A DNA stretch of 64,000 nt. Origin: JBPESP01 sp051710585 (GTDB lineage: Bacteria; Pseudomonadota; Gammaproteobacteria; Enterobacterales; Enterobacteriaceae). The position numbers and the translations under genes are program-made. Every line of letters starts with the position of its first letter. Position 1 is the stretch's first letter. Under the pieces are notes generated by a model. That model made no database searches, had not been told where the DNA came from, and saw nothing but the letters and a program-made list of their open reading frames with translations. This document shows, piece after piece, positions 51,954 to 62,605 of the stretch. The DNA lies in the NCBI GenBank assembly GCA_051710585.1, contig JBPESP010000003.1:248001-312000 (forward strand), read 5' to 3'.

Positions 51954-54806
51954 ATGGATAAAACATACAATCCCAAAGATATAGAGCAGCCACTGTATGA
52001 ACAGTGGGAGCAACAGGGCTATTTCAAGCCGAATAATGATACCCGTCAAGATAGCTACTGTATCATGATCCCGCCGCCAAACATCACTGGCAGCTTACAT
52101 ATGGGCCATGCCTTCCAGCAAACCATTATGGATACCTTAATTCGTTATCAGCGCATGCAGGGTAAGAATACCCTGTGGCAGGCAGGTACCGATCACGCCG
52201 GTATTGCTACACAGATGGTAGTAGAGCAAAAAATTGCTGCTAAAGAAGGAAAAACACGGCACGATTATGGCCACGATGCCTTCATCAATAAAATTTGGGA
52301 GTGGAAAGCCCAATCTGGCAGCACGATTACTCATCAAATGCGGCGACTGGGTGACTCCGTTGACTGGGAACGCGAACGGTTTACCATGGACGAGGGATTA
52401 TCCAATGCGGTAAAAACAGTGTTCGTACGCCTATACCAGGAAGATTTAATTTACCGTGGAAAATGCCTAGTGAACTGGGACCCAAAATTACGGACTGCAA
52501 TTTCTGATCTTGAAGTGGAAAACCGTGAATTGAAAGGCACCATCTGGCACCTGTGCTACCCCCTTGCCGATGGCGTACGTACCGCTGCCGGTCTGAATTA
52601 TCTAGTGGTCGCTACCACACGCCCGGAAACAATGCTCGGTGATACCGGCGTAGTAGTAAATCCGGAAGATCTGCGCTATCGCGATTTAATAGGTCAATTT
52701 ATCATTCTGCCGCTAGTCGGCCGACGCATCCCAATTATTGGTGACAAGCATGCTGACATGGTTAAAGGTACTGGCTGTGTTAAAATCACGCCAGCACATG
52801 ACTTTAAAGACTATGAGATTGGAAAGCGCCACGCACTGCCGATGATTAACATCCTGACCCTTGACGGCGCCATCCGTCAAGATGGAGAGGTATTTGATAC
52901 TTTTGGCAAGGCCAGCAATGTCGTATCAGGTAAAATTCCGGCTCCCTTCCGTGGGCTGGAGCGCTTTAATGCCCGCAAAGCAATCGTGGCCGAATTCGAT
53001 CGTTTGGGACTTCTGCTCGAGGTTAAATCTCATGATCTCGTACTCCCTTATAGCGATCGTGGCGTAATCATAGAGCCGATGCTGACTGACCAATGGTACG
53101 TCCGCACCGCACAGCTCGCAAAAGTAGCAGTAGAAGCTGTGAAACAGGGCGAGATCCAATTTGTGCCGAAGCAATACGAAAACATGTATTTCAGCTGGAT
53201 GCGTAATATTCAGGATTGGTGCATTTCCCGCCAAGTGTGGTGGGGCCACCGTATACCGGCCTGGTACGACCCAGAAGGACAGGTTTATGTGGGCTACAGC
53301 GAGGCCGAAATACGTCGACAGCATCAGTTAGGAGATGATGTAACGCTACGCCAAGAAGAGGAGGTGCTGGATACCTGGTTCTCTTCCGGGCTGTGGACAT
53401 TCTCTACCCTCGGCTGGCCGGAAAACACTGACATGCTGCACACTTTCCATCCAACAAGCGTAGTAGTAAGTGGTTTCGACATTATCTTCTTCTGGATTGC
53501 ACGTATGATCATGTTAACTATGCATTTCATCAAAGATGAAAATGGTAAGGGGCAGGTACCATTTAAAATCGTCTACATGACTGGTTTGATCCGTGATGAG
53601 AAAGGACAGAAGATGTCAAAATCTAAAGGTAACGTTATTGATCCGTTAGATATGGTGGATGGGATCTCGCTACCTGATTTAATCCAAAAGCGTACCAGCA
53701 ACATGATGCAGCCGCAGTTAGCAGAAAAAATTCGTAAACGCACCGAAAAACAGTTTCCCAATGGTATCAAGCCACACGGTACAGATGCTCTACGCTTCAC
53801 GCTGGCGGCACTAGCCTCTACCAGTCGCGATATTAAATGGGATATGAAACGTCTAGAGGGATATCGGAATTTCTGCAATAAATTATGGAATGCCAGCCGT
53901 TTTGTATTAATGAATACCGAAGAGCAAGACTGCGGTTTTCACGGTAGTGACAAAGTGTTGTCGCTAGCAGATCGCTGGATTCTGGCAGAATTTAACCAGA
54001 CAGTAAAAACGTTCCGCGAGGCGCTAGATAATTATCGCTTCGATCTAGCGGCTAGCATTTTGTACGAGTTTACCTGGAACCAATTTTGCGACTGGTATCT
54101 AGAACTAACAAAGCCGGTGATGAGCAGCAGCAATGAAGACGAACTACGTGGTGCCCGCCATACTCTTGTTACAGTGTTGGAAGCACTACTACGATTAGCG
54201 CACCCGATCATTCCGTTTATTACTGAAACTATTTGGCAGCAAGTGAAAACCATTAGCGGTAACCGGTGTCGAACTCTAATGCTGCAACCGTTTCCGTCAT
54301 ACGATGCGTTGCTGGCGGATACTAAAGCACTCAGTGATTTTGAATGGATAAAACAAGCGCTCATTGCACTGCGTACCATTCGCGCCGATATGAATATCCC
54401 CTCTAACAAGCCGCTTTCGGCATTGTTACGCCAACCATCTCCCACGGTAGTGCGCCTAATAAACGAGAATCTAAATTTTATACTTACTCTGGCGCGGCTA
54501 GATAGCATTACCCTGCTGCCAGCAGACGACACAGGGCCTGTTTCTGTCACTCAGATTATTGATGGTGCAGTATTACTGATTCCAATGGCGGATCTGGTCG
54601 ATAAGAATGCCGAACTAGAGTATTTAGGGAGAGAAGTCTTGCGCATTGAACGCGAAATCAGTCGTATTACTGTCAAACTGGGCAACGAAGGGTTTATCAA
54701 GCACGCACCGGAGACTGTGGTAGCAAAAGAGCGTGAGAAGCTAAAAAACTATCAGAAATCCAGAGAGAAATTGCTAGAAAAGGAAGCAATTATCGTCGAC
54801 TTATAG
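51954..54806 (+). CDS. valS: Valyl-tRNA synthetase
   Basis: Class I synthetase charging tRNA-Val; 950 residues (E. coli 951). The HIGH-type motif is in PPNITGSLHMGHAFQ near residue 42, and the KMSKS motif in GQKMSKSKGNVIDP near residue 554. The CP1 editing domain lies between them (TTRPETMLGDTGVVVNPED; GTGCVKITPAHDFKDYEIG), with the W-x-ISRQ-x-WWGH-x-IP core after it. The anticodon-binding helical domain and the C-terminal coiled coil (residues about 885-945, ELEYLGREVLRIEREISRI) are complete. No obvious ribosome site lies before the ATG, so translation may couple to holC. A strong terminator follows. Confidence 0.98.
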   Translation: MDKTYNPKDIEQPLYEQWEQQGYFKPNNDTRQDSYCIMIPPPNITGSLHMGHAFQQTIMDTLIRYQRMQGKNTLWQAGTDHAGIATQMVVEQKIAAKEGKTRHDYGHDAFINKIWEWKAQSGSTITHQMRRLGDSVDWERERFTMDEGLSNAVKTVFVRLYQEDLIYRGKCLVNWDPKLRTAISDLEVENRELKGTIWHLCYPLADGVRTAAGLNYLVVATTRPETMLGDTGVVVNPEDLRYRDLIGQFIILPLVGRRIPIIGDKHADMVKGTGCVKITPAHDFKDYEIGKRHALPMINILTLDGAIRQDGEVFDTFGKASNVVSGKIPAPFRGLERFNARKAIVAEFDRLGLLLEVKSHDLVLPYSDRGVIIEPMLTDQWYVRTAQLAKVAVEAVKQGEIQFVPKQYENMYFSWMRNIQDWCISRQVWWGHRIPAWYDPEGQVYVGYSEAEIRRQHQLGDDVTLRQEEEVLDTWFSSGLWTFSTLGWPENTDMLHTFHPTSVVVSGFDIIFFWIARMIMLTMHFIKDENGKGQVPFKIVYMTGLIRDEKGQKMSKSKGNVIDPLDMVDGISLPDLIQKRTSNMMQPQLAEKIRKRTEKQFPNGIKPHGTDALRFTLAALASTSRDIKWDMKRLEGYRNFCNKLWNASRFVLMNTEEQDCGFHGSDKVLSLADRWILAEFNQTVKTFREALDNYRFDLAASILYEFTWNQFCDWYLELTKPVMSSSNEDELRGARHTLVTVLEALLRLAHPIIPFITETIWQQVKTISGNRCRTLMLQPFPSYDALLADTKALSDFEWIKQALIALRTIRADMNIPSNKPLSALLRQPSPTVVRLINENLNFILTLARLDSITLLPADDTGPVSVTQIIDGAVLLIPMADLVDKNAELEYLGREVLRIEREISRITVKLGNEGFIKHAPETVVAKEREKLKNYQKSREKLLEKEAIIVDL

Positions 54807-54912
54807 GCGCACCATCGCTGTTTTTATGCTGCTTGCATTCCTGAAATGCAAGTATGCCTATATTGCTTGCCTATTATTTCCCCGGATGCTGAAGCTCGTA
54901 AGGTAAGTTTCA

Positions 54913-54950
54913 GTTGCATCTCTATGCTACGAGAGATGCAACGGGTTTTT
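54913..54950 (+). terminator. Strong intrinsic terminator, 3' of valS
   Basis: GTTGCATCTCT (54913-54923) and AGAGATGCAAC (54932-54942) form a perfect 11-bp stem with an 8-base loop, followed by GGGTTTTTAAA. It lies 107 bases after the valS stop. It is one of the best-formed terminators in the window. Confidence 0.8.
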
Positions 54951-55689
54951 AAACATCCTACCTTCACTAATAACTATTTGGATCATAACTATATCTATGC
55001 GCTCTGTAAATTTCCCCATATAAGTACGTCTGATAACACTACCAGTTAATAGCGCCACATTACAAAAGTGTTTTCCGAGTTCATACTGTGATGGTGGATG
55101 AACGATTACACCTCTCTTATCCTAATCTCGATTTCCTCTATAAATTTATAGCAAACATCGCAGTGATTATTGTTAGGTTATCGAGCTATGAGGAAAACTG
55201 GCAGACGGCTATATCGTACCGATAATCGGTAAAATAAGACAATTTGCAATCTGCAAAAAGTATATTTTCTACCTAAACTATGTGGTGGATAGCACCATGC
55301 GCTTACCTTTTCCCAAGAGCAGATTTTCCGCTAATGCTATTTGGAAACCACCGAAATATTAGATCGCGATATCGCACGCACTGTATGAAAAACTGGCCTT
55401 TGCTATATCCCTAGCTCAATGGATAATGTCAACCATTCTGACTGTAATATTAATATATTGAAAACCTTATAACCATCTACGGTGAACACAAATAGCTACA
55501 GTAACGATCATATTTGCGTCCTCTTTCAGTAGATAACTGCGGTCAGACACAAAACTAATTAATGGTAGGTAACGGGCACCTCATTTTTTTGTCCACAGGA
55601 TCATCTTTGTTATTCTTAATTGAACTTGGTAAATTTTCCCTCTTCGCCGTCAGTGTATTAAAAGTTATGATACCACGACCGTCATAATT
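54951..55689. other. Non-coding stretch between valS and rraB remnant
   Basis: In E. coli yjgM (ataT-like) and yjgN lie here. I see no piece I can assign to either. Confidence 0.4.
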
Positions 55690-55985
55690 CACTCCCAGAC
55701 ACTACGCATATATAAGTTTTACCCACAGCTCTATTTAACTGACTATATCGTAGTATATAAATATTTCAACGCCTTTAACTTCAAGCTCTTCAGTATCGCT
55801 AACTTCATAATTTAGTTTGAAGGCCTCTACCACCACCTGCTCCAGAATATTAAAATCATCCACAAAAAAATGATGCTTGATAGTACAAATCATCTCGGGA
55901 ACACTATCATCTTCCAGTAGCTCATCAATAATCAGACGCATTTCTTCCTTTGCCTGTCACAAGAAAGAATATGTCATGCCCCTAT
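55690..55985 (-). pseudogene. rraB: RraB, RNase E inhibitor, degraded
   Basis: An open minus-strand piece of 68 codons (55735-55941) reads MRLIIDELLEDDSVPEMICT and onward to YDIVS. It matches E. coli RraB residues about 15-80 ([25 protein letters not shown] ... EELEVEDGDIVICCDILS). Directly upstream QAKEE matches EEQREE, but an in-frame TGA precedes it, so the true start is cut off. Downstream the rest of the 138-residue protein is lost, apart from a frameshifted trace near 55705 resembling DGWGTYFE. It is divergent from argI as in E. coli. Loss frees RNase E from this inhibitor. Confidence 0.92.
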
Positions 55986-56077
55986 CCTTAACATGTTAAC
56001 TCTGCAATAGGACGATTATTTTCATGCAGCAATAAGTATAGCTCTAGCTTAATAGAAAAAGATCTTCTCTCAAAACT

Positions 56078-56118
56078 TAAAATTGAATATTTATAAATAT
56101 AAAAATGAATTTCAATTT
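56078..56118 (+). promoter_or_regulatory. Possible remnants of ArgR operator (ARG boxes) before argI
   Basis: TTGAATATTTATAAATA and ATGAATTTCAATTTA lie 30-65 bases before the argI start. Each matches one half of the ArgR consensus TGAATWWWWATTCA. E. coli argI has two adjacent ARG boxes at this place. They are imperfect and the gene is dead. Confidence 0.35.
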
Positions 56119-56146
56119 AAATAGTTTAACTGAGTATTAATAAATA

Positions 56147-56700
56147 ATGAATCAATTGGTTGAACACAATTTCTTAAGGTTGGTAAATTTTACCTCTACA
56201 GAAATTAACTAGATGCTGGCAATTGAACGCTGACTTCAAGCATCAAAGCAAACCCAGAGATGCCGCGACTTACCAGCAAAATATTGGGCGCAACTGTTTC
56301 TCTTTCGAAATTTCTTTTTTTTGATCAGGACGCTCGCGTGACCTATTTAGATCGCACGAAAGCCAGATTTTTAGCATTAAAAATATATTAAAGATACCCG
56401 CTCGGGTTTTTTTTTGTAAAATGTATCATAGCATTGATACTATGATCATGAGCAGAAGATCGTCTAAAAACTAACTAATTCTACGTCGCAATGGAACTGG
56501 TTGATAATTGAATTCCATCTAACAAAGAAGCTACTGGAAAATCTACTGACATGCAGAAATATCTACCAGAAAAAGCTTTCAGCAAATAAAGTTAGCTTAC
56601 ACCATGAATACGCACAAAAAAACATGGACAATACGTATTTTGTAAGAATGCCACTGATCAGTCTTTGATTTATGGCAAGACGCCACTAGACGCTTGATAG
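56147..56700 (+). pseudogene. argI: Ornithine carbamoyltransferase ArgI/ArgF, degraded
   Basis: Starts MNQLVEHNFLRLVNFTSTEI, matching [21 protein letters not shown], then a TAG. Near 56270-56315 LTSKILGATVSLSK matches KLTGKNIALIFEK. Near 56330 DQDARVTYLD matches DQGARVTYLG. Near 56345-56430 come SQIFSIKNILKI and an M-Y-x-x-I equivalent of GRMYDGI. Near 56550 MQKYLPEKAFSK matches MQEHLPGKAFNE. The STRTR carbamoyl-phosphate motif is lost and many stops are present. Arginine synthesis by this route is therefore not possible from this copy. Confidence 0.87.
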
Positions 56701-57599
56701 CCAGATCAAGCGATCATAACTATTTTAATGCAGAAAAAACGAAAAAAATACCCTAGCTAAGTATATCAGTGCCAGTATAAAGTGATAAATGTTATATCTA
56801 TAACTGATTTTTTTAGTATTTATGGGTTAGAATAAAAGAAGTGTATAGCAGGAACATATCGTGCTGGAGCGCACTATTGGAGCAGCTAACCGATCATTCC
56901 CCATACATTGCTGCCAGAACACTTCAATGGCCGGCAGTAAACTCTCATCCGCTATATCTGCGTTATTAAACTTAGTGCATTATATATCAGGCCAGGTTAT
57001 TCCATTGCAGAAGAGAACGAAGCGTGCAGCTCTCAACTACTACCCACACTACATTAATTTTCAGCACTACCTTACTGTGCCTATGCGCAAGCGTGCCCAA
57101 TTACGTATACTTACGCATATGCAAGTATACTCATAAATACACGGTGTAGAACTACCTATTTACCTACAAGCCTACCAACACCGTATTTATAGGCACGGTG
57201 CTTCAGTTTTGTGCGGTATAATATTGAATGTCAAGATATTTGAAATGATATTTAGCAGAAGCCCCTGCCTCATATCTATAACATCATTGGAAATGATGAC
57301 ATGGTAACTATTTGATTGGCATCATATCATATTTAGATACCGACATATCTTATCGTCAACATGACTTTTGACGTATTTGATAGCTTTATACAGCAGCAGG
57401 CAGATACGAAATGAATTCAAAATAACTAACATTAACAGTGATCATGATTTTTTTATAAAAAAATGAAAAGTTATTTTATTGTAAAGAAAGAAAAGGATAA
57501 ATTATTAGCATAATTATTTATTTTATCCCGGCGAAAAAACGACCCGTTTCGACGTTGATGAATATAAATTTATACTTAAAGTATAAAAATTCACAGCGT
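56701..57599. other. Non-coding stretch between argI remnant and Mu-like copy D
   Basis: A 91-codon open frame at 56861-57136 (VLERTIGAANRSFPIHCCQN...SGQVIPLQKRT) is the longest open piece, but I recognise no family and see no ribosome site. The rest is AT-rich and unreadable. Confidence 0.4.
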
Positions 57600-58509
57600 A
57601 TATTGTATTTTGCTAAACAATTTATAGAGAGGAATTATGCACAGCTACAAAACAGCAGGCTATATTTAGCTGCATACATTTCATACTAGTGGGTAGTAAC
57701 CACGGATGACTCCCATTATATTTATTATTATCGTCCTTTAATAAGGAACTTATTTTTTTAAGTGTAATCTAGTGCGTTATCACATTATTTCATTTTGAGT
57801 TGCAATTATTTCTGTATTTTTTAGTTAAATGATGGGTTAACTGAAATCCTTTAATGGCGTAGCTTACAAGGATTTTATGAACTCTAGATTCGTTCTAAAA
57901 GAACGGTGTAGTGATAAGGCTATCTAAGTTATATTTATACCCTGATAACGCTAATATACCCTTTACAATTATTATTGTAAAGAAAGCTTCTTAATATAAA
58001 TAAATATTTTTATTAAATGACTTATAAATTATCTACCAAGTATATTATAAAGAATCCTTTATTATATTTTCTTCGTTAAGAAAACTGAATTCGCTGGTTA
58101 ATACAACTCTTAAATATATGTAAACTACATATATTCCAAATCCAGTTTAGTGGATTACTTATATGTAATTATATGTATTACTACAGAAAATGTAGCTGTA
58201 CTTCTTATTTAAATACTTATGCAATTCTGAGAATAATAACCATTAGTTTCAGAAAATAGCACTTCTATTACTTATAAGCTCTTTAAGGCATTTGACAAAT
58301 TCTCTTTCTTTATAACTTATTAATTAATAACATACTTCTTATGTGATACACATATGGAAAAATTCTATTATGTAATTTACTTATCTTAATCTTTGGATAT
58401 TATTCTTGTATAAGTAACCCTTTAAGTTACTCAAATGAGTAATTTCATTAGGTAATCGAATTATAGATAGAAATAAAATGAATCATCATAATTGCTACCG
58501 AATTGCTAT

Positions 58510-58697
58510 TGTAAATTCCTTCTACAAGAGGGAATCACCATGTAATAATGCTCTCTCGCGGCTTAGAGTTATACCCATCCACTGCATTAAAAAAACATTC
58601 TATGTCATCCCTCATATATTAAAAGAGAACAAATTATCGCCCACGAACTCAATGTAGATCCTGTAATTTTTTTTAACTGAACTATTATATAAATCAA
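58510..58697 (+). pseudogene. Ner/Nlp-like phage regulator, copy D
   Basis: Frames read MLSRGLELYPSTALKKHS (helix-turn-helix region, Nlp ALSRELGLSSSTLANAL) and, after a frameshift, KREQIIAHELNVDPVIF (Nlp KGEMIIADALGTDPWVIW). The initiating part is not legible. Confidence 0.72.
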
Positions 58698-58724
58698 GCA
58701 TCGTAATTATGTTTGTTACTGTCA

Positions 58725-60290
58725 GTGTATCGGTTTACCCGGATTGCCTGGTAACTTAGGCAGAGAGAATTCTCTGCTCATTAAATAAGCATACTTCAAA
58801 TTCACCCGACTTAATCTGTAAGCGTTCACCCACTAAAGTTTTCTAGTGCCAGATCTATTATTTTTACTAAAGCAAACACACTATACCGTCAAAAAGTGAT
58901 ATTATCACTCCTTGATAACGTAAGCCAAGCCCAGTCTATTAATGAGTGTATTAAACTATACCACTGCCATCAAATCACGTGATGAGCTGGCGCTCATACA
59001 CTAATTCTCCGCCCTGCAAAAGACTAGTACAAAGATTCAATGATTATCAGAAGCAGATTACTAATACACACATAATGCTGGAACAATAAATGATTCAGTT
59101 ATAGCAACTAGCACATAATCCGTATTACGGTGCTCACCTTTATAGTCAAGGAGTCAAAACACCGCCATATTACCCGAAGTGCAACTGTACTTAAGCGCTA
59201 CAGGAATGCCCGGCAATACTGCCTCCTGTGAAAACACACAAAGCAATACCGAAGGAAATAAGCTAGTTCTAAGTCCTATTCTACCAAATCCTCTGCGGTA
59301 CTGGAAAATTACCGCGCGTTTTAAGAGAACGGACGGGCCGGATGAGTACTATATGATAAGCCCACTATGCTGATAGCCCTTTGCTAACCTACGACAAAGT
59401 TAAGCGAATTGCGCCAGACCGAAGAGTTAAGGATGCTCCCCACAAGCAATAGTTTAAAGCTTAAAGTATACCAGGAGCGATATAGAGTGCAAATACCAGT
59501 AAATATCTGCTAGATAACAACGGAAATTTTATAAACATGAAAGTGGCACATCCGATATACGAACCGCCTTTTACTACGATAAGGGATTAAGTATATTACG
59601 GTATCCCATAACCCATGGGTGCGGGTATGATTAAGCGGCTGAATGAGATCTTCTGCTACGTAGGTTTATAATGCTGCACTTTCACTTATAATGGCCTAAG
59701 AAGCACTAAGCCAACATACAAGATAAAATAGTAAAGCCGCTTAATCTATCGAACGCACTAGATCAGAAAAAAGAAAATTAAACCCCGCCAGCAGAAACTT
59801 TTATGATATTGCTTACAGCCGATAGCAGCTATATATAAACTATTGCGTGAGAAAATGCAGCGCTATAAATCAGCCATGAGCACAGAATTCCGCAGAAGGT
59901 AAGGCTAAATCGATAATCCTGAGTCTTATAGCAAGCCGCTCCCTATTTACTGAAAAAGCACAGTATTCAATATCTGATGCTGAGTAGATTGCGCTAGATG
60001 TTTATAATAGAAGAGAGACGCGTAGCACATCGTAGACAGATTAAGCTACTGAAGATCTAGTGTTTTATTAAGGAACTGATTAAGGTAGAGCACTATATAG
60101 CACGAGTACCTCCGATATTCATAATCCTAAGAAAGTGATTATTTTCTAGATGGACGGCGCTTATCTCTACCGCCTCTCTGATACCAGTCTCCAGAATAAA
60201 AAGCTCTGGAAAGAAGACGCCAAGCGGTGAATTAAACTGGCCAAAAGAAAATTCAAAATACACAAGATGAATTACACCCGATAATTAATA
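58725..60290 (+). pseudogene. Mu-like transposase (MuA/TnpA family, rve core), copy D
   Basis: The start reads GLPGLPGNLGRENSLLIK, matching the N-terminal NLPGLPKTSAGV/GLPGLPGT motif of MuA-type transposases. Near 59395 LTYDKVKRIAPD follows. Near 59475-59580 a frame reads SANTSKYLLDNNGNFINMKV followed by AHPIYEPPFTT, the start of the DDE core (family pattern DGHTF-x-x-x-VAHP-x-xG-x-PF). A basic C-terminal tail ends at about 60290. The aspartate of the first DDE position is not preserved in a readable frame. Confidence 0.68.
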
Positions 60291-60300
60291 CACCTAAGAA

Positions 60301-60864
60301 ATGTAGTAGATATTATTAGTTAATCGCTACATATTTAATCCATCCTTTATCGCTATTCTTGGAAACTATCTACAGATAGAAATATTCTGGCAGGCCCGTA
60401 TAATGAGTTGCCATTGGCCACAAAAAACTTAACGAAGAGCAATAGCGACTCTTTTAGGAAGCAATTATCGATATTTTGCGCTTATCCTCATACCAACTCA
60501 GCACCAAAATAATCATGATGCCACTTCCGCTTTTCCATCTTTATGGAGTCGAAAAGGTCTGCAAGTACTACTACTGTTATGTTATAGCGAAAATCACTTT
60601 CCCAGCTGCCCATTTACCGCTGCCTGGGATGTCTGCAGTATAGACAGTAGGAACATGAAAATACCGGCTCTTATCCTGCTAACAGATAGCAGGTTGATAG
60701 GGGGGGAACGGTATAGTGCTTGCTGTTCAGGTTGCTAATATGAGCTAGGATAGATTGTAATAATACTAAATGAGGCCGTTTTTAACAGCTCCATAAAAGG
60801 TGGATTAGTTGTTGCACCAGGATCTATTAGCAGTATAATGCACTTCGCTATTCGTATTTTCAGT
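60301..60864. other. Non-coding stretch upstream of tRNA-Leu
   Basis: No gene remnant named. No promoter for the tRNA is obvious. Confidence 0.4.
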
Positions 60865-60949
60865 GCCGAAGTGGCGAAATCGGTAGACGCAGTTGATTCA
60901 AAATCAACCGCCTTTAGGTATGCCGGTTCGAATCCGGCCTTCGGCACCA
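60865..60949 (+). tRNA. leuX: tRNA-Leu (CAA)
   Basis: 85 bases including an encoded CCA. The acceptor GCCGAAG pairs with CTTCGGC, the D-arm has GTGGCGAAATCGGTAGACGC, the anticodon stem GTTGA/TCAAC encloses TTCAAAA (anticodon CAA, reading UUG), a class II variable arm follows, and the T-arm has CCGGTTCGAATCCGG. It is nearly identical to E. coli leuX outside the variable arm. In E. coli leuX lies not far from valS and argI and is a known phage integration target. Here it lies between Mu-like copy D and an R3 repeat. Mu-type phages insert at random, so the tRNA need not be their target. Confidence 0.97.
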
Positions 60950-61169
60950 AAAGAATGATAATTTACCTTTATTTCTTTCTATAATTAGAATAAACTATTT
61001 ACCAATATTTTTTTTCTTTAATTAACTCTCCAAAGGTCAACTGACTTAAACTTATATCTCTAAAATATCTTGATACAAATCATAGTATTCTGGTTCATTA
61101 ATGGTCTTACAAATATGGAGGCCGTAAGCATATATTTTATAAATATCAAAGTTAGAGTAATAAATCGTA

Positions 61170-61300
61170 GTTAAACCAAATATATCAAAATATATATTGG
61201 GAAAAACTCTAACGTAGTAGTAGGTGGCCGTATATTTTGTTAACTACTATAATTTATTCGTAATTTCGCCTGATTCCATTTTTATAAATAATTCTATAAT
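61170..61300 (-). repeat. Repeat family R3, copy 2
   Basis: Similar to 39420-39560: CGTAGTAGTAGGTGGCCGTATATTTTG and AATTTCGCCTGATTCCATTTTTATAAATAATTCTA-type blocks. The minus strand continues as a coding-like frame to about 61075, with ELFIKMESGEITNK, YYYVRVFPNIYFDIFG and NEPEYYDLYQDILEI before a stop, interrupted once or twice. The protein family is not recognised. Confidence 0.55.
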
Positions 61301-62605
61301 TGACTCTTTTCTTAGAATTTCAAGGAATACAAAATTGGCTTTTAATTATTCTAGAATCTTTTGTATTGCTAAAAGCAGAGAATACACCTAAGTGTCAGCA
61401 TTATCTATATTTTTATGCGAAGTCGCGCGGATGAGGCAAAGAAGCACGTTAGGAAACCCTTTTTTAGCCACCTTCAATTGAACAGCCCCCGGCAACTAGC
61501 TGTCAGTTTTTTGCTACTTAAATTAACAAATTTTCTATCTTAGTAGACTGAAAGATTTAGCCTACCGATAAGTATTGCATAATTACATTATCATCACTCA
61601 TAATTTTTAGATTAGAAACAGAGCTCAGTGAGTTTTAGCTAACTCCTCAATGCGTATTTCTCTGAAACTTAATGCATTAATCTTTTTCCTTTATGCTTTT
61701 GGTGAATATGAAAGATAAGTTCACTGATGCACTTGGCATTGTTAATAGTAACGTAGGATTATCGATGATGCCCCTTCTGTAGGGTGAACCTCAATAAAGC
61801 CATTACTGTGAGGAAACTTTCCTTCCTCACAGTATACTAACATCTGCAGCAAATAGTTTTGATGAATAGATTTATGGGGCCACAAGAATACTTATCATAT
61901 CATTCTCGTATAGCATAAACACACACCATTATCCTTCTACCTTCAGAATAAAATGGTGTGTGAATATTCCCAGATCGCTGTACCACTACATAGGAATGTC
62001 GAGCAAACAATATAGGCATCAATGGCACACCTCGCCTACTGCATAAACACACCGTTACCATCGAACCAGAAACGGTAACTGAGAGCGGCGAAAAGTAGAT
62101 TCCTCCCTGGCACGCTCTACGCGCCACTAGAGCAGAGCTAGACGGCTATATTACACAGATAGAGCGCACGTCACTTAAAGATAATTTCCAGGGTTACACA
62201 GCCGTGTTAGCGGGCGAAATTAATTATTCTACTCGCCATAGCCACGAGAGCATGATTACCAATATTTTTCTACTAAATATGCTTCCCTTTTTGGAAGCGC
62301 CTCGATAGCGCTTTACGGATGATAAAATCTCGTTAGGGATAGGGATAATAACCATCTTGAATAACTCTTAGGTATTTGGAAGAGACAGTAGACCTATACC
62401 AATGACGGGATTGTTAGTTAGAAGATAAAACCGCTAAGCTTGTATCCTTCAGCCATGTCCTGCGTACCGATGTACGTGCTGTTGATATCCCCAGTACCCA
62501 CAATGGCATATTTTCATACAGTTTAGCGCCTTATGGTAATAATATGCCAGATCATCCATGAAACAATACCTAGCAGAACTAATCTAAATCTCCTTATCCT
62601 ATTAT
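61301..62605. other. Non-coding stretch, 1.3 kb
   Basis: Contains a 12-bp hairpin TACTGTGAGGAA/TTCCTCACAGTA (61804-61815 and 61823-61834). A frame near 62440-62560 reads SFSHVLRTDVRAVDIPSTHN and is coding-like but unplaced. In E. coli macAB lie next to cspD; no MacB ABC motif is legible. Confidence 0.45.

Larger units (their letters stand above)
57600..60300 (+). mobile_element. Mu-like transposable phage remnant, copy D
   Basis: Same order as copy B: AT-rich control region (57600-58500), Ner-like pseudogene (58510-58697), transposase pseudogene (58725-60290). The control region shares TTATCAGGG (as its reverse complement near 57945), ACCAAGTATATTATAAAGAAT near 58040 (copy B: CTCAAAGTATATTCTAAAGAAT) and other blocks with copy B. 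It lies between the argI block and the clpA block. All frames are broken. Confidence 0.78.

Noticed and set aside
52137..54550. Several long antisense frames in valS (up to 172 codons)
   Set aside because: All are shadows of the intact valS coding frame.
55735..55941. A free-standing 68-residue protein gene
   Set aside because: It is the middle of RraB with a stop upstream of the family start and the C-terminal half missing.
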